A DNA stretch of 55,928 nucleotides from positions 1 to 55,928 of the forward strand of contig CASEEU010000026.1 of the NCBI GenBank assembly GCA_949287075.1, given 5' to 3'. How positions within the stretch are numbered: the first letter of the stretch is position 1; each line of letters begins with the position of its first letter. The DNA comes from an uncultured Eubacteriales bacterium. GTDB lineage: Bacteria; Bacillota; Clostridia; TANB77; CAG-508. The translations under genes and the position numbers were made by a program. The notes under the pieces are model-generated. The model did no database searches. It saw only the letters and a program-made list of their open reading frames with translations, and had not been told where the DNA came from. This document shows, in pieces, positions 1-10,149 of this stretch.

Positions 1-27
1 AAATATAAATATAAATATAAATATAAA
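1..27. repeat. AAATAT hexamer tandem repeat
   Basis: Four complete AAATAT units plus a partial one at the very left edge of the window. The rest of 28-227 is extremely AT-rich with no open frame or structure I can support. Confidence 0.7.
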
Positions 28-227
28 CTAAACATAGATTAAATATAAATATGAAAATTAAAATATGAGAATTAAAATTTTGAAAAATAAAAATATAGAT
101 TAACTATCTGTATTCTAACATAAGCAACTATCAATTAGCAAGTATTTTTTGTAAATTTTTGGAATTTTATACACTTTAGTAAATTTCTTTAAATTGAGTT
201 CTTATGCAAAATATGCTACGCTTTAAC

Positions 228-256
228 TTGATTTTTCATTATGCTATTGTTATACT
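228..256 (+). promoter_or_regulatory. Promoter of deoD (TTGATT-17-TATACT)
   Basis: TTGATT at 228-233 and TATACT at 251-256 are separated by exactly 17 bases, a good vegetative sigma-A match. Transcription would begin near 263, giving a short leader before the AGGAGG ribosome site at about 277 and the deoD ATG at 289. Confidence 0.6.
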
Positions 257-288
257 ATTTTTAAATATATTTTATAGGAGGTAAAATC

Positions 289-1020
289 ATGTCTACACCA
301 CACAATGAAGCAAACTTAGGTGATATTGCAAAAACAGTTATTATGCCTGGAGACCCACTTAGAGCAAAACACATTGCTGAAAAATTTTTAGATAATTACA
401 AATTGGTTAATCAAGTAAGAAATATTTATACCTACACTGGAGAATATAAAGGAAACGAAATAACCGTTATGGCTTCTGGAATGGGAATGCCTAGTATGGG
501 AATTTATTCTTATGAATTATTTAAATTTTATGATGTTAAAAATATTATTAGAATTGGCTCTTGTGGAGCCTATGTTCCTGATTTAAATTTATTTGATATT
601 GTTTTATCAAAATCAATTTTTACAGAAAGTACCTATGCTTTAGGTTTTAATAATGATGACTGCCACTTTGTAAATGCTAGTAAAGAATTAAATGAAATCA
701 TAAAGGAATCTGCTAATAGCAATCATATAAAATTGATTGAAGGAGATACCATTAGTAATGATAGTTTTGATCCATATATGACACAAGAAAATTTTGACAA
801 GTTTATGGATAGAGTTCATAATCAAGATTTTTATCCTTTAAGTGCAGAAATGGAAGCTTTTGCTTTATGCTATAATGCAAAAATATTAAATAAAAAAGCA
901 ACTTGTTTAATGACTGTTGTTGACTCAAGATTTGAGACCAAAGCAGCCACTTCTGAAGAAAGAGAACAAGGATTAGATAATATGATAAAAATTGCATTAG
1001 ATGCTAGTTTGAAATGTTAA
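289..1020 (+). CDS. deoD: Purine nucleoside phosphorylase, DeoD type
   Basis: Cytoplasmic enzyme that phosphorolyses purine (deoxy)nucleosides to base and (deoxy)ribose-1-phosphate in nucleoside salvage. The 243-residue length is normal for the hexameric DeoD family. Visible signatures: GDPLRAK near residue 21 (phosphate-binding loop), RIGSCGAY near 88, AEMEAFAL near 187 (ribose contact), and Asp212 with Arg225, thirteen residues apart as the catalytic Asp/Arg pair is in the E. coli enzyme. The start follows an AGGAGG site by 8 bases. It stands alone on the plus strand, with its own promoter upstream and a shared terminator downstream, converging on the capsule operon. Confidence 0.95.
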   Translation: MSTPHNEANLGDIAKTVIMPGDPLRAKHIAEKFLDNYKLVNQVRNIYTYTGEYKGNEITVMASGMGMPSMGIYSYELFKFYDVKNIIRIGSCGAYVPDLNLFDIVLSKSIFTESTYALGFNNDDCHFVNASKELNEIIKESANSNHIKLIEGDTISNDSFDPYMTQENFDKFMDRVHNQDFYPLSAEMEAFALCYNAKILNKKATCLMTVVDSRFETKAATSEEREQGLDNMIKIALDASLKC

Positions 1021-1088
1021 TCTTCAATTGGAAGCGTTCTCATTTAGAATATTTTTACATAGCTAATTTGAATTTAGAAGCTTTAAAT

Positions 1089-1153
1089 AAAAAAGTGAGA
1101 AATTCTCATTTTGCTTAAAATTCGTAGCCAAAATGAGAGTATCTCACTTTTTT
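1089..1153. terminator. Bidirectional terminator between deoD and the capsule operon
   Basis: A long inverted repeat: AAAAAAGTGAGA at 1089-1100 pairs with TCTCACTTTTTT at 1142-1153, with inner arms CTCATTTTG/CAAAATGAG. The outer arms supply A and T tracts on both strands, so it can stop both deoD and the converging tyrosine kinase gene. Confidence 0.85.
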
Positions 1154-1203
1154 ATAATTTCTTCCCTAAAAATATCCCAAATAGAAAAATTTCTAATTAC
1201 ATA

Positions 1204-2205
1204 TTATGAATTATTATTTAAATTCTTCTTTTCTTCATCTAAATATGCATTGATTTGATTTAATATCTCTGTTGTTTTTTCAATAGAAACTTCTTTAGAA
1301 TTTTCTAAATTTATCTTATTATCTAATGATTTTGGTTGTTGCTTTCTTTGAGTATGTCTTGTTTCTTGGTTATATCTGTTAGACTGGGGATTTTCAGGTC
1401 TTACTCTTCGTTTCATATCTTCCCTTTTACTCTGTACACTAGTCGGTCTATTAGTCATCCTGCTATTTTGTATAGGTCTGGTATTTCTTGTGCTTAAAGT
1501 TGTCATTGCTGTTGACCCATAATAATATGATTGTTCATATTTTTTAACAGACACTGGTATTTTATTTAATACAATTCCTGCAATCTTTCCACCAACATTT
1601 TGAATATTGGTAACAATTTTTTGTAAATCATCTTTTTTCGTCTCTTTATGTGCTGTTACAATTACTGTTGAATCTACAATTCTTGAAAGAATAATTGCAT
1701 CTGTTACCAATTCACAAGGTGTACCATCTATAATCACTAAATCACATATGTCTTTTAATCTATCTAATAAACTAATCATTCTTGTTGAAATTAATAATTC
1801 TGATGGATTTGGTGGTATGTTTCCTGCTGGTATAATATATAAATTTGGTACTTCTGTATCTTGAATATAATCTGCTAAATCTTCTGATATTTCCTCTCCT
1901 GTATTACTATCAAATCCTGATAAATAATTAGAAAGTCCTGGTCTTGGAGAAACTTCAAAAATCGTATATTGTCTTCCCTTTCTCATATCTGCATCCACTA
2001 ATACAATCTTTTTCCCTGCTTGTGCAAATGTAACTGCTAAATTGGCTGTTACCCAACTTTTTCCCTCATTTGGTAATGTTGATGTTACTAATAATGTTTT
2101 CAATTTATTATTCGTATTCATAAATTGAATATTGGTTCTTAGTGTTCTAAAAACTTCTGAAACAGGAGATTTCGGATCTCTATGTGCAATTAATTCTTTT
2201 TTCAT
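1204..2205 (-). CDS. Capsule tyrosine kinase (BY-kinase, CpsD/CapB family) with long C-terminal tail
   Basis: Cytoplasmic bacterial tyrosine kinase that works with the membrane adaptor encoded just upstream (2205-2933) to control polysaccharide chain length and export. Motifs in order: Walker A (PNEGKSW, about residues 46-52), Walker A' (VLVDADMRKG, about 69-78) and a Walker B-like strand (LVIIDGTP, about 156-163). A Tyr-rich stretch (YEQSYYY) near residue 225 could be autophosphorylated, but the usual C-terminal Tyr cluster is replaced by about 100 extra basic, Gln/Arg/Asn-rich residues; the family is usually 220-250 residues. The start codon overlaps the upstream stop by one base (TAATG), with AGGAGG inside the upstream gene, so translation is coupled. 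Confidence 0.88.
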   Translation of the reverse strand: MKKELIAHRDPKSPVSEVFRTLRTNIQFMNTNNKLKTLLVTSTLPNEGKSWVTANLAVTFAQAGKKIVLVDADMRKGRQYTIFEVSPRPGLSNYLSGFDSNTGEEISEDLADYIQDTEVPNLYIIPAGNIPPNPSELLISTRMISLLDRLKDICDLVIIDGTPCELVTDAIILSRIVDSTVIVTAHKETKKDDLQKIVTNIQNVGGKIAGIVLNKIPVSVKKYEQSYYYGSTAMTTLSTRNTRPIQNSRMTNRPTSVQSKREDMKRRVRPENPQSNRYNQETRHTQRKQQPKSLDNKINLENSKEVSIEKTTEILNQINAYLDEEKKNLNNNS

Positions 2206-2933
2206 TATCTTCTACCTCCTCTTCCTTTTTTCTTTAGCTTTTCCATTTCCATATCATACATTGGAATTGATGCTAATACTGGTATTTTAATTTCTTTTTC
2301 AATATCTTCTTGTGTTTTTACAGTTGTATCTAACATGTTAGTAATTAATACATACATTCCTGCTACAACTACACCTATAAATGCAAATATAACAATATCT
2401 TTTAAGTGATTTACATTTGAAGGATTTGCTGACACAGTTGCTTCATCTACAATATGTACGTTATTAATATTATATATTTCTTTCGCAATTTTTTCTTCAA
2501 ATACCTTTGCAATTTCATTTGCAATCTTAGCTGCATATTCAGCATTTTCATTAGAAACTGTTATTTCAATTAGTTCTGTATCTTCTACTGATGTAACTTG
2601 TACATTTTGTCTTAGTTGTTCCTCATTTACATTGATTCCTAAATTTGAGATAACCTGTCCTAATATATTTTTACTTTTTACCAATTCACTATATGTCGCC
2701 ACCAATTTTGAGTTAATTGTCAAATCTGCTGTTGTTATGGTGTTTGTTGATTGTTCTTCTGTACTACTTGCTGTTCCTGCCAATACCAAAGTTGTTGATG
2801 AACTATACATTGGTGTTACAAATCCTACTGAATATATAACACCTATTACCATAAATATTAATATAATTAATATGATTTGTGCTTTTTTATTCCAGAACAT
2901 TTCAAATAATTGTTTTAAGTCTATTTCTTCCAT
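2205..2933 (-). CDS. Polysaccharide chain-length/adaptor protein (Wzz/CapA family)
   Basis: Membrane protein that sets chain length and activates the tyrosine kinase encoded immediately downstream. It has the Wzz layout: a short cytoplasmic N-terminus, a first membrane helix at about residues 18-38, an extracytoplasmic domain, and a second membrane helix at about 185-203, then a short basic cytoplasmic tail ending in GRGGRR, suited to contact the kinase. At 242 residues it is the size of Gram-positive CapA/CpsC adaptors. It starts behind GGGAGG and overlaps the kinase gene by one base. A separate promoter at 2983-3011 may drive this pair independently of the main capsule operon. Confidence 0.88.
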   Translation of the reverse strand: MEEIDLKQLFEMFWNKKAQIILIILIFMVIGVIYSVGFVTPMYSSSTTLVLAGTASSTEEQSTNTITTADLTINSKLVATYSELVKSKNILGQVISNLGINVNEEQLRQNVQVTSVEDTELIEITVSNENAEYAAKIANEIAKVFEEKIAKEIYNINNVHIVDEATVSANPSNVNHLKDIVIFAFIGVVVAGMYVLITNMLDTTVKTQEDIEKEIKIPVLASIPMYDMEMEKLKKKGRGGRR

Positions 2934-2982
2934 ATTTCCTCCCTCTATTTTTCACTTTTTATCTTTTGATTTTTACTTTATT

Positions 2983-3011
2983 AGTATACAATTTTATACA
3001 TTTTTTTGCAA
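2983..3011 (-). promoter_or_regulatory. Promoter for the chain-length/kinase pair (TTGCAA-17-TATACT)
   Basis: On the minus strand TTGCAA (3006-3011) and TATACT (2983-2988) are 17 bases apart, about 50 bases upstream of the Wzz-like start, inside the 181-base gap after the dehydrogenase gene. This suggests the regulatory pair can be transcribed separately from the rest of the locus. Confidence 0.5.
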
Positions 3012-3114
3012 TATTTTAGAAAAAAAAGGTAACTCGTTTTTAGTTCATTTGTTTAAACATGCTATATTAATATTTTTTAGTCTTCTTGTTAATTTATTAT
3101 TCCTTATTTCAGTA

Positions 3115-4281
3115 TTAATCTCTTGCAAATAAGTCTCTCGTATAAACTTTATCCTTAAACGGATCTAGCTTAGTTTCATATCTATTTGCTAATATGACAT
3201 CAGAAAGTTTAGAAAATTCATTGAAATCATTCTCTACTCTACATTCATGAAATGTAGGTTTATCTAATGTTGGTTCATAAATGATAACTTCTACACCCTC
3301 AAATTTTAATCTATCAATTATCTCTTGGATTGCACTTGTTCTGAAATTATCAGAATCTTTTTTCATTGTCAATCTATATATTCCAATTATATCTGGATTT
3401 TTTTTCATGACCATTTCTGTAATATGTTTTTTTCTTGTTCGATTAGACCTTACAATTGCTCTTATTAAATTTTGTGGTACATTATCATAATTTGCTAATA
3501 ATTGTTTTGTATCTTTTGGTAAACAATATCCTCCATAACCAAAAGATGGATTGTTATAATAATTTCCAACTCTTGGGTCTAAACATACCCCTTCTATTAT
3601 ATCTTTAGTATTTAGTCCTTTGATCTCTGCATATGTATCCAATTCATTAAAATATGCTACTCTCAATGCAAGATATGTATTTGCAAATAATTTTACTGCT
3701 TCTGCTTCTGTTGAATTCATAAACTTCACTTCTACATCTTTTTTCAATGCCACTTCTTTTAAAAGACCTGCAAATTTTTCCGCTCTTTTGCTCTTTTCAC
3801 CAACAATAATTCTAGATGGATAAAGATTATCATATAATGCCTTTCCCTCCCTTAAAAATTCTGGAGAAAACATAATATTATCTATATTATATTTTTGTTT
3901 CATGTTTTCAGTAAATCCAACTGGTATCGTAGATTTTACTACCATTGTTGTATTAATATTCATACTGATTACTTTTTGTATAATATCTTCAACATTTGAT
4001 GTATCAAAATGATTTTCTTCATCATCATAATTAGTAGGTGTACTAATCACTATAAATTCCGCATCTTGAAATGCTTCTTTATAATCTAAAGTTGCCTTTA
4101 AATGTAATTCTTTATTTTTTAAAAATTCTTCTATTTCTTTATCTTTTATTGGTGATATTCTTTTATTTATCTTTTCTACTTTTTCTGGTATGATATCTAG
4201 TGCCATTACTTCATTTTTTTGACTTAATAATGTTGCTATTGATAGTCCTACATATCCTGTTCCCGCTACTGCAATTTTCAT
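3115..4281 (-). CDS. ugd: UDP-glucose 6-dehydrogenase
   Basis: Oxidises UDP-glucose to UDP-glucuronate with two NAD+, supplying an acidic sugar to the polysaccharide. The N-terminal Rossmann motif GTGYVGLS starts at about residue 7. The catalytic cysteine lies in [13 protein letters not shown] (about residues 250-262), which closely matches the short E. coli-type Ugd. The 388-residue length equals that enzyme. The C-terminal UDP-binding domain follows. UDP-N-acetylmannosamine dehydrogenase relatives exist, but the motif fits Ugd best. It follows the flippase gene by one base, so the two are co-transcribed. Confidence 0.9.
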   Translation of the reverse strand: MKIAVAGTGYVGLSIATLLSQKNEVMALDIIPEKVEKINKRISPIKDKEIEEFLKNKELHLKATLDYKEAFQDAEFIVISTPTNYDDEENHFDTSNVEDIIQKVISMNINTTMVVKSTIPVGFTENMKQKYNIDNIMFSPEFLREGKALYDNLYPSRIIVGEKSKRAEKFAGLLKEVALKKDVEVKFMNSTEAEAVKLFANTYLALRVAYFNELDTYAEIKGLNTKDIIEGVCLDPRVGNYYNNPSFGYGGYCLPKDTKQLLANYDNVPQNLIRAIVRSNRTRKKHITEMVMKKNPDIIGIYRLTMKKDSDNFRTSAIQEIIDRLKFEGVEVIIYEPTLDKPTFHECRVENDFNEFSKLSDVILANRYETKLDPFKDKVYTRDLFARD

Positions 4282-4282
4282 T

Positions 4283-5737
4283 TTATTTATCCCTTTCTAT
4301 TTTTAATTTTTTTTCGATAAATTTTAATATTTCTATTATCATAACATCTTTTAATATTATTAATTCTATAGCATAAATTATTATTCCTATTATAATGATT
4401 ACACCAATTTGTACCAATGAATTTGCAACATAGTTACTTAACAACTTTATTATTACATACATTCCTATTCCTGAAAGAATATATTTATAGGACATTTTTA
4501 ATATTGTTTTTATTTTAAATTGTCTTGTTTTTTCTAGGTATATAAATCCTAAAATCATTATGACTATTTCTCCTAATATTGATGCTATTGATGCTCCTAA
4601 GGAATATAAATGTGGTATTAATATAGCATTAAAAATTATATTAACACTTCCTCCTATTAGTAACATTTTAGTATATTGATTTTGTTGTCCTGTTGCAATA
4701 AGATATTGATTTCCCGTAATACTATTCAATCCCATAGGAATAAATAGTATACTTAATACAGGTAGTAAAATTTTAACCTTATCATAGCCTTGTCCAAAAA
4801 AAGTAGGAACTAAGCTATCAGTAATTCCTATAATTCCTAGCATCATGGGTATTCCTAGAAACCAAACAAATCTATATGACTTTTCTACTTTTTTATTTAC
4901 TTCTTTGAAATTCTTATTCGCATAATCTTTCGATATCTTAGGAATCATAACCGTAGACAATGTAGTTATGATTACTAAACTCATTCTTATGATTTTAGAT
5001 GCTTGCTCATAATAACCATTTTCTGCATCTATACCTGTAATAGCTCCTATCATAGTCTTATCTATCATTTCATATACCTGTGTAGCTACTGTAGGTATAA
5101 ATAATTGTATAATCGTTTTTACATCCTTAAATGGCTTTAATTCTTTAAATTTGACTTTGGTTATATATTTAGGCAAATTAATACACATAACAAAATTCCC
5201 TAAAAATGTAAAAAAAGCTAATCCTAATACATATTTCCATAAGTCTGTTTCTGTTTTTACTACTAAAAAGATATATATTATGTTTATAATTTTTATAATA
5301 AAATTTCTTATCGCTATTTTTTTAAAGTCTTCCATTCCTTGAAAGAACCAAGAAACATCAAATATAACACTTATTATATATATTGATTGAATCACACTAA
5401 TTATTTTGTTATCAGATTCAAAATAACAATATGTTAAATAAGCCAATAACATTATAATAGTTGAAAATAAACGAAAAATATATATCTCCCAAAATTTTAT
5501 GCTTCTTTTCTTTATGTCATCTTGAAAAATCCCAATATTTACGACTCCATATTTAGAAGTTCCTAAAACTGCTATTAATACAAAATATGAAACAATAGAA
5601 TATGTATAACTGTATATTCCTATACCATCTGCAGTTAATACTCTAGAAATATATGGAGTGGTTATTAATGGCACGATTAAAGCAAAAATTTGATATCCTG
5701 TGTTAAAAATATAATTCGTTTTTATCGTATTCTTCAT
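4283..5737 (-). CDS. Polysaccharide flippase (Wzx/MOP superfamily)
   Basis: Integral membrane protein expected to flip lipid-linked repeat units across the membrane. The 484 residues contain about 12-14 hydrophobic segments, typical of Wzx. The N-terminus reads [19 protein letters not shown] followed by PYISRVL, a strongly conserved start of polysaccharide biosynthesis flippases in Gram-positive capsule loci. Its partner polymerase is encoded at 12437-13660. The ribosome site (GGAGGG) lies about 15 bases from the ATG, longer than usual. Confidence 0.9.
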   Translation of the reverse strand: MKNTIKTNYIFNTGYQIFALIVPLITTPYISRVLTADGIGIYSYTYSIVSYFVLIAVLGTSKYGVVNIGIFQDDIKKRSIKFWEIYIFRLFSTIIMLLAYLTYCYFESDNKIISVIQSIYIISVIFDVSWFFQGMEDFKKIAIRNFIIKIINIIYIFLVVKTETDLWKYVLGLAFFTFLGNFVMCINLPKYITKVKFKELKPFKDVKTIIQLFIPTVATQVYEMIDKTMIGAITGIDAENGYYEQASKIIRMSLVIITTLSTVMIPKISKDYANKNFKEVNKKVEKSYRFVWFLGIPMMLGIIGITDSLVPTFFGQGYDKVKILLPVLSILFIPMGLNSITGNQYLIATGQQNQYTKMLLIGGSVNIIFNAILIPHLYSLGASIASILGEIVIMILGFIYLEKTRQFKIKTILKMSYKYILSGIGMYVIIKLLSNYVANSLVQIGVIIIIGIIIYAIELIILKDVMIIEILKFIEKKLKIERDK

Positions 5738-5764
5738 TTTATTTTTTATTTATCCCTCCATCTA

Positions 5765-6313
5765 TTACTTTATGAAATTAACTGATTTTATTTTCATTAA
5801 ATCTTTTACTTTTTTATCTTGAGTATTTTCAAATGCCTTACTCCATTCCATTGATTTTTTCTTTAATTCCTCATAACTCTCAATATACTTTGCAGGTACA
5901 CCACCAACGACACTTCCTTCTGAAACATCTTTTGTTACCACTGCACCTGCTGCAATAACACAATTTTTTCCTATTGTAACTCCATAATTAATGACTGCAT
6001 TTGCTCCTATATATACATTATCACATATTTCTACTTTTCCATACTTACATTTATATTTATCTGTTTTTTCTTCTTGATTAAACATTATATGGTCAGCACT
6101 ATGTGTTATTATTCTAACTCCAGCACTAATAATAACATTGTCATGTAAAGAAACTAAAAAAGGTTCGGCAGGTAAAATATTAGGATTATAGTAGCAATTT
6201 TCTCCTATATGATGAAATATTTTTTTCTTCTTTAAATATTTTGCTTTTTTCCATCCCGATCTTATCAATATTAATTTTATTTGTAAATAATATCTTTTTA
6301 TTCTATCAAACAT
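5765..6313 (-). CDS. Hexapeptide-repeat acyltransferase (left-handed beta-helix)
   Basis: Likely sugar O-acetyltransferase that decorates the polysaccharide. The middle of the 182-residue protein shows the imperfect [LIV]-G-x4 hexapeptide repeats ([20 protein letters not shown] near residues 100-120) and the typical end GGVPAKYI. An N-terminal helical stretch rich in Lys/Tyr precedes the beta-helix. It lies 27 bases downstream of the neighbouring hexapeptide gene and just upstream of the flippase. The exact acceptor cannot be told from sequence; maltose/galactoside acetyltransferase and WcaF-like proteins share this fold. Confidence 0.82.
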   Translation of the reverse strand: MFDRIKRYYLQIKLILIRSGWKKAKYLKKKKIFHHIGENCYYNPNILPAEPFLVSLHDNVIISAGVRIITHSADHIMFNQEEKTDKYKCKYGKVEICDNVYIGANAVINYGVTIGKNCVIAAGAVVTKDVSEGSVVGGVPAKYIESYEELKKKSMEWSKAFENTQDKKVKDLMKIKSVNFIK

Positions 6314-6337
6314 GTAAATACTCTCCTTATTAATTTA

Positions 6338-6772
6338 TTATTTATTTACAATACCAATTTTTTTTGCTGGAATCCCTCCCCATATCTCATTGTCATTTGT
6401 TGATTGTAAAAGAACAGCATTTGCAGCAATTATAGTATTTTCTCCTATTTTCAAAACACCTTCTTTACATAAAATTTTTGCACCTGCACAAATAATTGCA
6501 CCTTTCTTTATGTGAATTCCTTTCATTTTACTTTGTTCAATAGGTTTATATATGTCAGCTCTCCCAATTGTTACATTTTGATAAATTTTAACTTTATCTT
6601 CTATAATTGTATTATTGTGAATTACTGTTCCTACACTATTATGTGGAAAGCAAACATCTTTTCCTATTTTTACATCTGCTGGTAAATCCATGCCTTTTCT
6701 TAATAAAATATGATAGATAATCTTATTCAATAGTTTATTTTTTCTTAATTTTATAATATTGTTCACTTTCAT
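6338..6772 (-). CDS. Serine acetyltransferase-like hexapeptide acyltransferase
   Basis: A 144-residue left-handed beta-helix protein with the short form seen in capsule-locus CysE relatives. It has IGKDVCFPHNSVGTVIH near residue 37, hexapeptide turns, and the C-terminal GGIPAKKIG. True serine acetyltransferases are longer and carry an N-terminal helical domain, which is missing here, so a sugar O-acetyltransferase role in this locus is more likely than cysteine synthesis. The start follows GGGGGAG by 5-6 bases. It lies 16 bases after the DUF6625-like gene. Confidence 0.78.
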   Translation of the reverse strand: MKVNNIIKLRKNKLLNKIIYHILLRKGMDLPADVKIGKDVCFPHNSVGTVIHNNTIIEDKVKIYQNVTIGRADIYKPIEQSKMKGIHIKKGAIICAGAKILCKEGVLKIGENTIIAANAVLLQSTNDNEIWGGIPAKKIGIVNK

Positions 6773-6788
6773 TTTTTCTCCCCCTAAA

Positions 6789-7769
6789 TTATTTTACCTC
6801 TCTTTTCCTGTATCTCAGAAAACTATTTATATTAAATTTAATTCTTTCTAATGTTAACTTTTTTCTATTAAAATATAACATTTTTAAAATAAATTTAAAT
6901 TTTGACTGATTTCCATATCTTTTTATTAGTCTTTCTGTTATTTTTTTGTCATATATTTTAACAACATCAGGATACATTATATATGTATCATTTGATGAAT
7001 ACTCTTTTACTTTATATGTAATTGGTCTACACCAGAAATGTATGTACATAAATTCTTCATTATAAATTTCATGATTAAGTAAGTAATATCGTTTTAAAAC
7101 CCCATTTTCCCATTGAAATATTTGTTTCTTATTTTTATAACTATCTTCTTTACGCATATGACCTAGATAAAATGAAGCTTCATATTTATTCAAATGTGCA
7201 TAAATTGTATCTTTATAATATTGAATATTCATTTTATCATACATATGACAAATAATATTTTCATCAAAAGCATAAGATTTATTTGTAGAAAAAATTTCTT
7301 TATATCCAGTTATTCCTTCTAATTCTTTTCTATATCTAAGATTAACTACTTTCGTATTTTTATATAAAGTTGAATGTCCTTGGTTTCCAATTTTTTCATA
7401 AGTATCCAATATTTCATCCGTGATAAAATTACGAATATCTCCGAACATCATGTCTAAATCACAATATCCCCAAAAATCGTAATCCTTTAATTCCTTTTCA
7501 AAAATTTCTCCATATGCTACTTTAAAATCACACAATTTATATGGTCTTTCAAGTGAAATTTTAAAATCATATATTGACTGAATTCTTTTTTTCATTTTTT
7601 CAAATGATGTATATACCACTTTAACATTTGATGGATATTGATAATTCGTTTTATCATCCGTAAAAATGATCCAATCTATGCTAGGATTTTTTTCACATCC
7701 AATTAACCATAATTTAAAACCTTTTGGTAATTTACCAAAATATGGAACAACATACGCTATTTTTTTCAC
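6789..7769 (-). CDS. DUF6625-like capsule glycosyltransferase
   Basis: The 326-residue protein begins KKIAYVVPYFGKLP, then FTDD near residue 37, and carries FWGYCDLDMMFGD at about residues 98-110, whose DLD is a classical DxD metal/nucleotide-sugar motif of GT-A glycosyltransferases. This arrangement matches the DUF6625 family found in polysaccharide loci. The start is GTG, preceded by AAAGGA at 10 bases. It is translated seven bases after the GT4 gene. The donor and acceptor sugars are unknown. The basic C-terminus (RYRKREVK) may help peripheral membrane binding. Confidence 0.78.
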   Translation of the reverse strand: MKKIAYVVPYFGKLPKGFKLWLIGCEKNPSIDWIIFTDDKTNYQYPSNVKVVYTSFEKMKKRIQSIYDFKISLERPYKLCDFKVAYGEIFEKELKDYDFWGYCDLDMMFGDIRNFITDEILDTYEKIGNQGHSTLYKNTKVVNLRYRKELEGITGYKEIFSTNKSYAFDENIICHMYDKMNIQYYKDTIYAHLNKYEASFYLGHMRKEDSYKNKKQIFQWENGVLKRYYLLNHEIYNEEFMYIHFWCRPITYKVKEYSSNDTYIMYPDVVKIYDKKITERLIKRYGNQSKFKFILKMLYFNRKKLTLERIKFNINSFLRYRKREVK

Positions 7770-7775
7770 TATATA

Positions 7776-8933
7776 TCAATCCTTTTTTAATATTTTATTA
7801 AACAATTCTATAAATTTTGGAACTAAAGCATCCCATGTAAATTCTTTTTCTATTTTTTCTTTTGCTTTTCTACAAATTTCATCTGATAATACTTTATTTT
7901 CTAGTAATTCAATACTTTTGTTTTTCCAATTTTCTACATTAAAATCCTTAATGATAATTCCATTACTATTATTGTCAATTAACATATCAGAACCACCATT
8001 ATATGTTGTTACCACAGGTACATTAAAATACATTGCTTCCAACAAAACCATTCCAAAAATCTCATATCTAGTTGGAAGTAAAAAAACATCAGAAAGGTTA
8101 TATATTTTAGGTAAAAACTCTTGTTTCATATACTCCTTATATATGATTTTATCTTCTATTCCTAGTTGTTTTATTTTGTTGAAACATTCATTTTTATATT
8201 TTTCCTCTCCTTTGCCTATCATCAGTAATTTTATATTTTCCTTTTCTTTTGCTATTTCTTTAAATACTTCTAATAAAAAAATAATATTTCTTCTAGGTTC
8301 AATTCTTCCTATATATGTTACAAATTTAATCCCTTTATCTTTTTGTTCTTGTATTTGTGTTGCAAATTCTGATTTTATCATTTTTTTAGCTTTTAATTGT
8401 TCTAAATCGATTCCCACTCCAATTGCAGTAACATCATTTATTCCTCTATCTTTTAAAAATTTAGCAGATAATCTACTTTTGGTATCAAAACATATATTCT
8501 TCTTTTTATATCTAGGTAGAAAGAACTTATCAAATATTTTGCATTTTCTATTATAATTCACATTAAATTCAGAATAATATGTCCCATTATAAATAACTAA
8601 CTTTTCAGGTATTTTTCTTGCTAATATCCATGATTCTAACTGATCATATCCTCCACAATGTACTATATCATAATTTTTAGTTAACTCTATTAAACGATTA
8701 GAATAGATACCATTTTTTAATAAATCTATTGCTTTTAGATAATATACTTGAAAAAACTTATTCTCATCATATTCCATGTCTACTACTTTCTCATTTTTTC
8801 CTCCCCAATACACAACATCACACTTATGTCCTTGTCTATTGAATGCTCTTGCTAATCCTATTTCTTGAAGATTATAAGTTGCTTTAGTTACATCTACAAA
8901 TCCAGAAGATGTTTTAATGATTAATATTTTCAT
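7776..8933 (-). CDS. GT4 family (GT-B fold) glycosyltransferase
   Basis: Transfers a sugar from a nucleotide donor during repeat-unit assembly on the inner membrane face. The N-terminal acceptor domain contains NLQEIGLARAFNRQGH; the C-terminal donor domain starts near VTYIGRIEPRRN (about residue 205) and has the GT4 EX7E motif within PTRYEIFGMVLLEAM (Glu about 314 to Glu 322). The 385-residue length is normal. It is one of only two recognisable glycosyltransferases in this locus. The ATG follows GGAGG by 6 bases. Confidence 0.88.
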   Translation of the reverse strand: MKILIIKTSSGFVDVTKATYNLQEIGLARAFNRQGHKCDVVYWGGKNEKVVDMEYDENKFFQVYYLKAIDLLKNGIYSNRLIELTKNYDIVHCGGYDQLESWILARKIPEKLVIYNGTYYSEFNVNYNRKCKIFDKFFLPRYKKKNICFDTKSRLSAKFLKDRGINDVTAIGVGIDLEQLKAKKMIKSEFATQIQEQKDKGIKFVTYIGRIEPRRNIIFLLEVFKEIAKEKENIKLLMIGKGEEKYKNECFNKIKQLGIEDKIIYKEYMKQEFLPKIYNLSDVFLLPTRYEIFGMVLLEAMYFNVPVVTTYNGGSDMLIDNNSNGIIIKDFNVENWKNKSIELLENKVLSDEICRKAKEKIEKEFTWDALVPKFIELFNKILKKD

Positions 8934-8943
8934 ATTTCCTCCA

Positions 8944-10134
8944 TTATCTTTTTAATATTTTCTTTAAAAAATTTAACACACCAATATTATACATAAAAAA
9001 TTTTATTTTTTCGATTAAATAATCTTTCCTCGTGACTGGTATAAATTTTTTTATATGTTTTTCTAATTTTTCTTCATCTAATTCTTTATAATAAGATTCC
9101 CTATTAGAATTTGGTTTTGCTGAATGTTCTACCATAATTCCATCATATTCTATTTGTTTATCTATATCTACTTTATATATTTCTAATTTTTCACTTATTT
9201 TATTAAAAATTCTTTTTCCATTTGACGAATGGATGATTATATTTGTATATCCTAAATCATCATCTACAACTTGGGAACATAATTTATGAATACTCCAACA
9301 ATCATAAATTGTAATATCGCTAATATGATTTCTATTTTTAAATTTACACTCATAACATGCAGGTCTTGATGAAATCTCTTTAAAAAAACTTTTCAACATG
9401 TAGTCTACTCTTGCACTTCCATAATATTCTTTTCCATTTTCAAATTTTAATTTCATAGTTCCACTATGATATCCATATTTCTTACTTCTAAAACTTACTT
9501 GAACTATTTTTGAATTATGTTTTTTTTCTTGGTATTCAAGATATTTTCTCCACAATTTAGGGCTTGGTACTCCATGACAAATCACATCTACCGTAACTAA
9601 ATTGTTATATTCTTTTTTTAAAAACTTTTTCAATCCTTCTACTTGGCATGGCGTTCCCGAAAATAAAACAAATTTATCATTATCAAGATATTCTTTTACT
9701 TTTATAAATGTATTTCCTAAAAAGCTTTGAACATATTTTGATCCCCTAAATTCCTGAATCTCATTTATTATTCTAGCTTCTTTATGGCAAATATTTAAAT
9801 CTTTATCAAACCCTACTCCGAAAACTATCCCTTTATTGTTAATTATATACTCAGCCAATGGTGTAAAAAATCCTCCTGATGTACTTGTCTTTAGTATTTC
9901 ATACTCTTTACATCTAACAGCAAAAGCTTCCATAGTATTATGTTCTTTTCTTTTTTCTGTACTTAATATTGGACATGTTTTATCACATAATCCGCAATTA
10001 ACACATTTATTTTTATCTATCTCTGGATATAAAAAACCTTCGAAGTCTTCTTTCATTACTATAGCTTTTTTAGGACATATATTAGCACATGCTGTGCATC
10101 CTGTACATTTTGCTTTATCTTTGATTTCTATCAT
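8944..10134 (-). CDS. Coenzyme F420 hydrogenase beta-subunit-like Fe-S protein of the polysaccharide locus
   Basis: A 396-residue protein with two [4Fe-4S] ferredoxin motifs at the N-terminus, CTGCTACANICP (about 11-22) and CVNCGLCDKTCP (about 44-55), followed by a FrhB-like flavin domain containing SGTPCQVEGLK near residue 159. Proteins of this kind are regularly found next to polysaccharide pyruvyl transferases in exopolysaccharide loci, as here (two genes upstream), although the organism need not use F420. A redox step on a sugar or isoprenoid is a reasonable inference; the substrate is unknown. Confidence 0.83.
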   Translation of the reverse strand: MIEIKDKAKCTGCTACANICPKKAIVMKEDFEGFLYPEIDKNKCVNCGLCDKTCPILSTEKRKEHNTMEAFAVRCKEYEILKTSTSGGFFTPLAEYIINNKGIVFGVGFDKDLNICHKEARIINEIQEFRGSKYVQSFLGNTFIKVKEYLDNDKFVLFSGTPCQVEGLKKFLKKEYNNLVTVDVICHGVPSPKLWRKYLEYQEKKHNSKIVQVSFRSKKYGYHSGTMKLKFENGKEYYGSARVDYMLKSFFKEISSRPACYECKFKNRNHISDITIYDCWSIHKLCSQVVDDDLGYTNIIIHSSNGKRIFNKISEKLEIYKVDIDKQIEYDGIMVEHSAKPNSNRESYYKELDEEKLEKHIKKFIPVTRKDYLIEKIKFFMYNIGVLNFLKKILKR

Positions 10135-10149
10135 TATGAATTCTCCTCA

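Noticed and set aside
7666..8556. 296-codon plus-strand open frame
   Set aside because: It is antisense to the GT4 and DUF6625-like genes, which have clear motifs and ribosome sites; its Ser/Ile/Phe-rich hydrophobic sequence is a typical shadow in AT-rich DNA.
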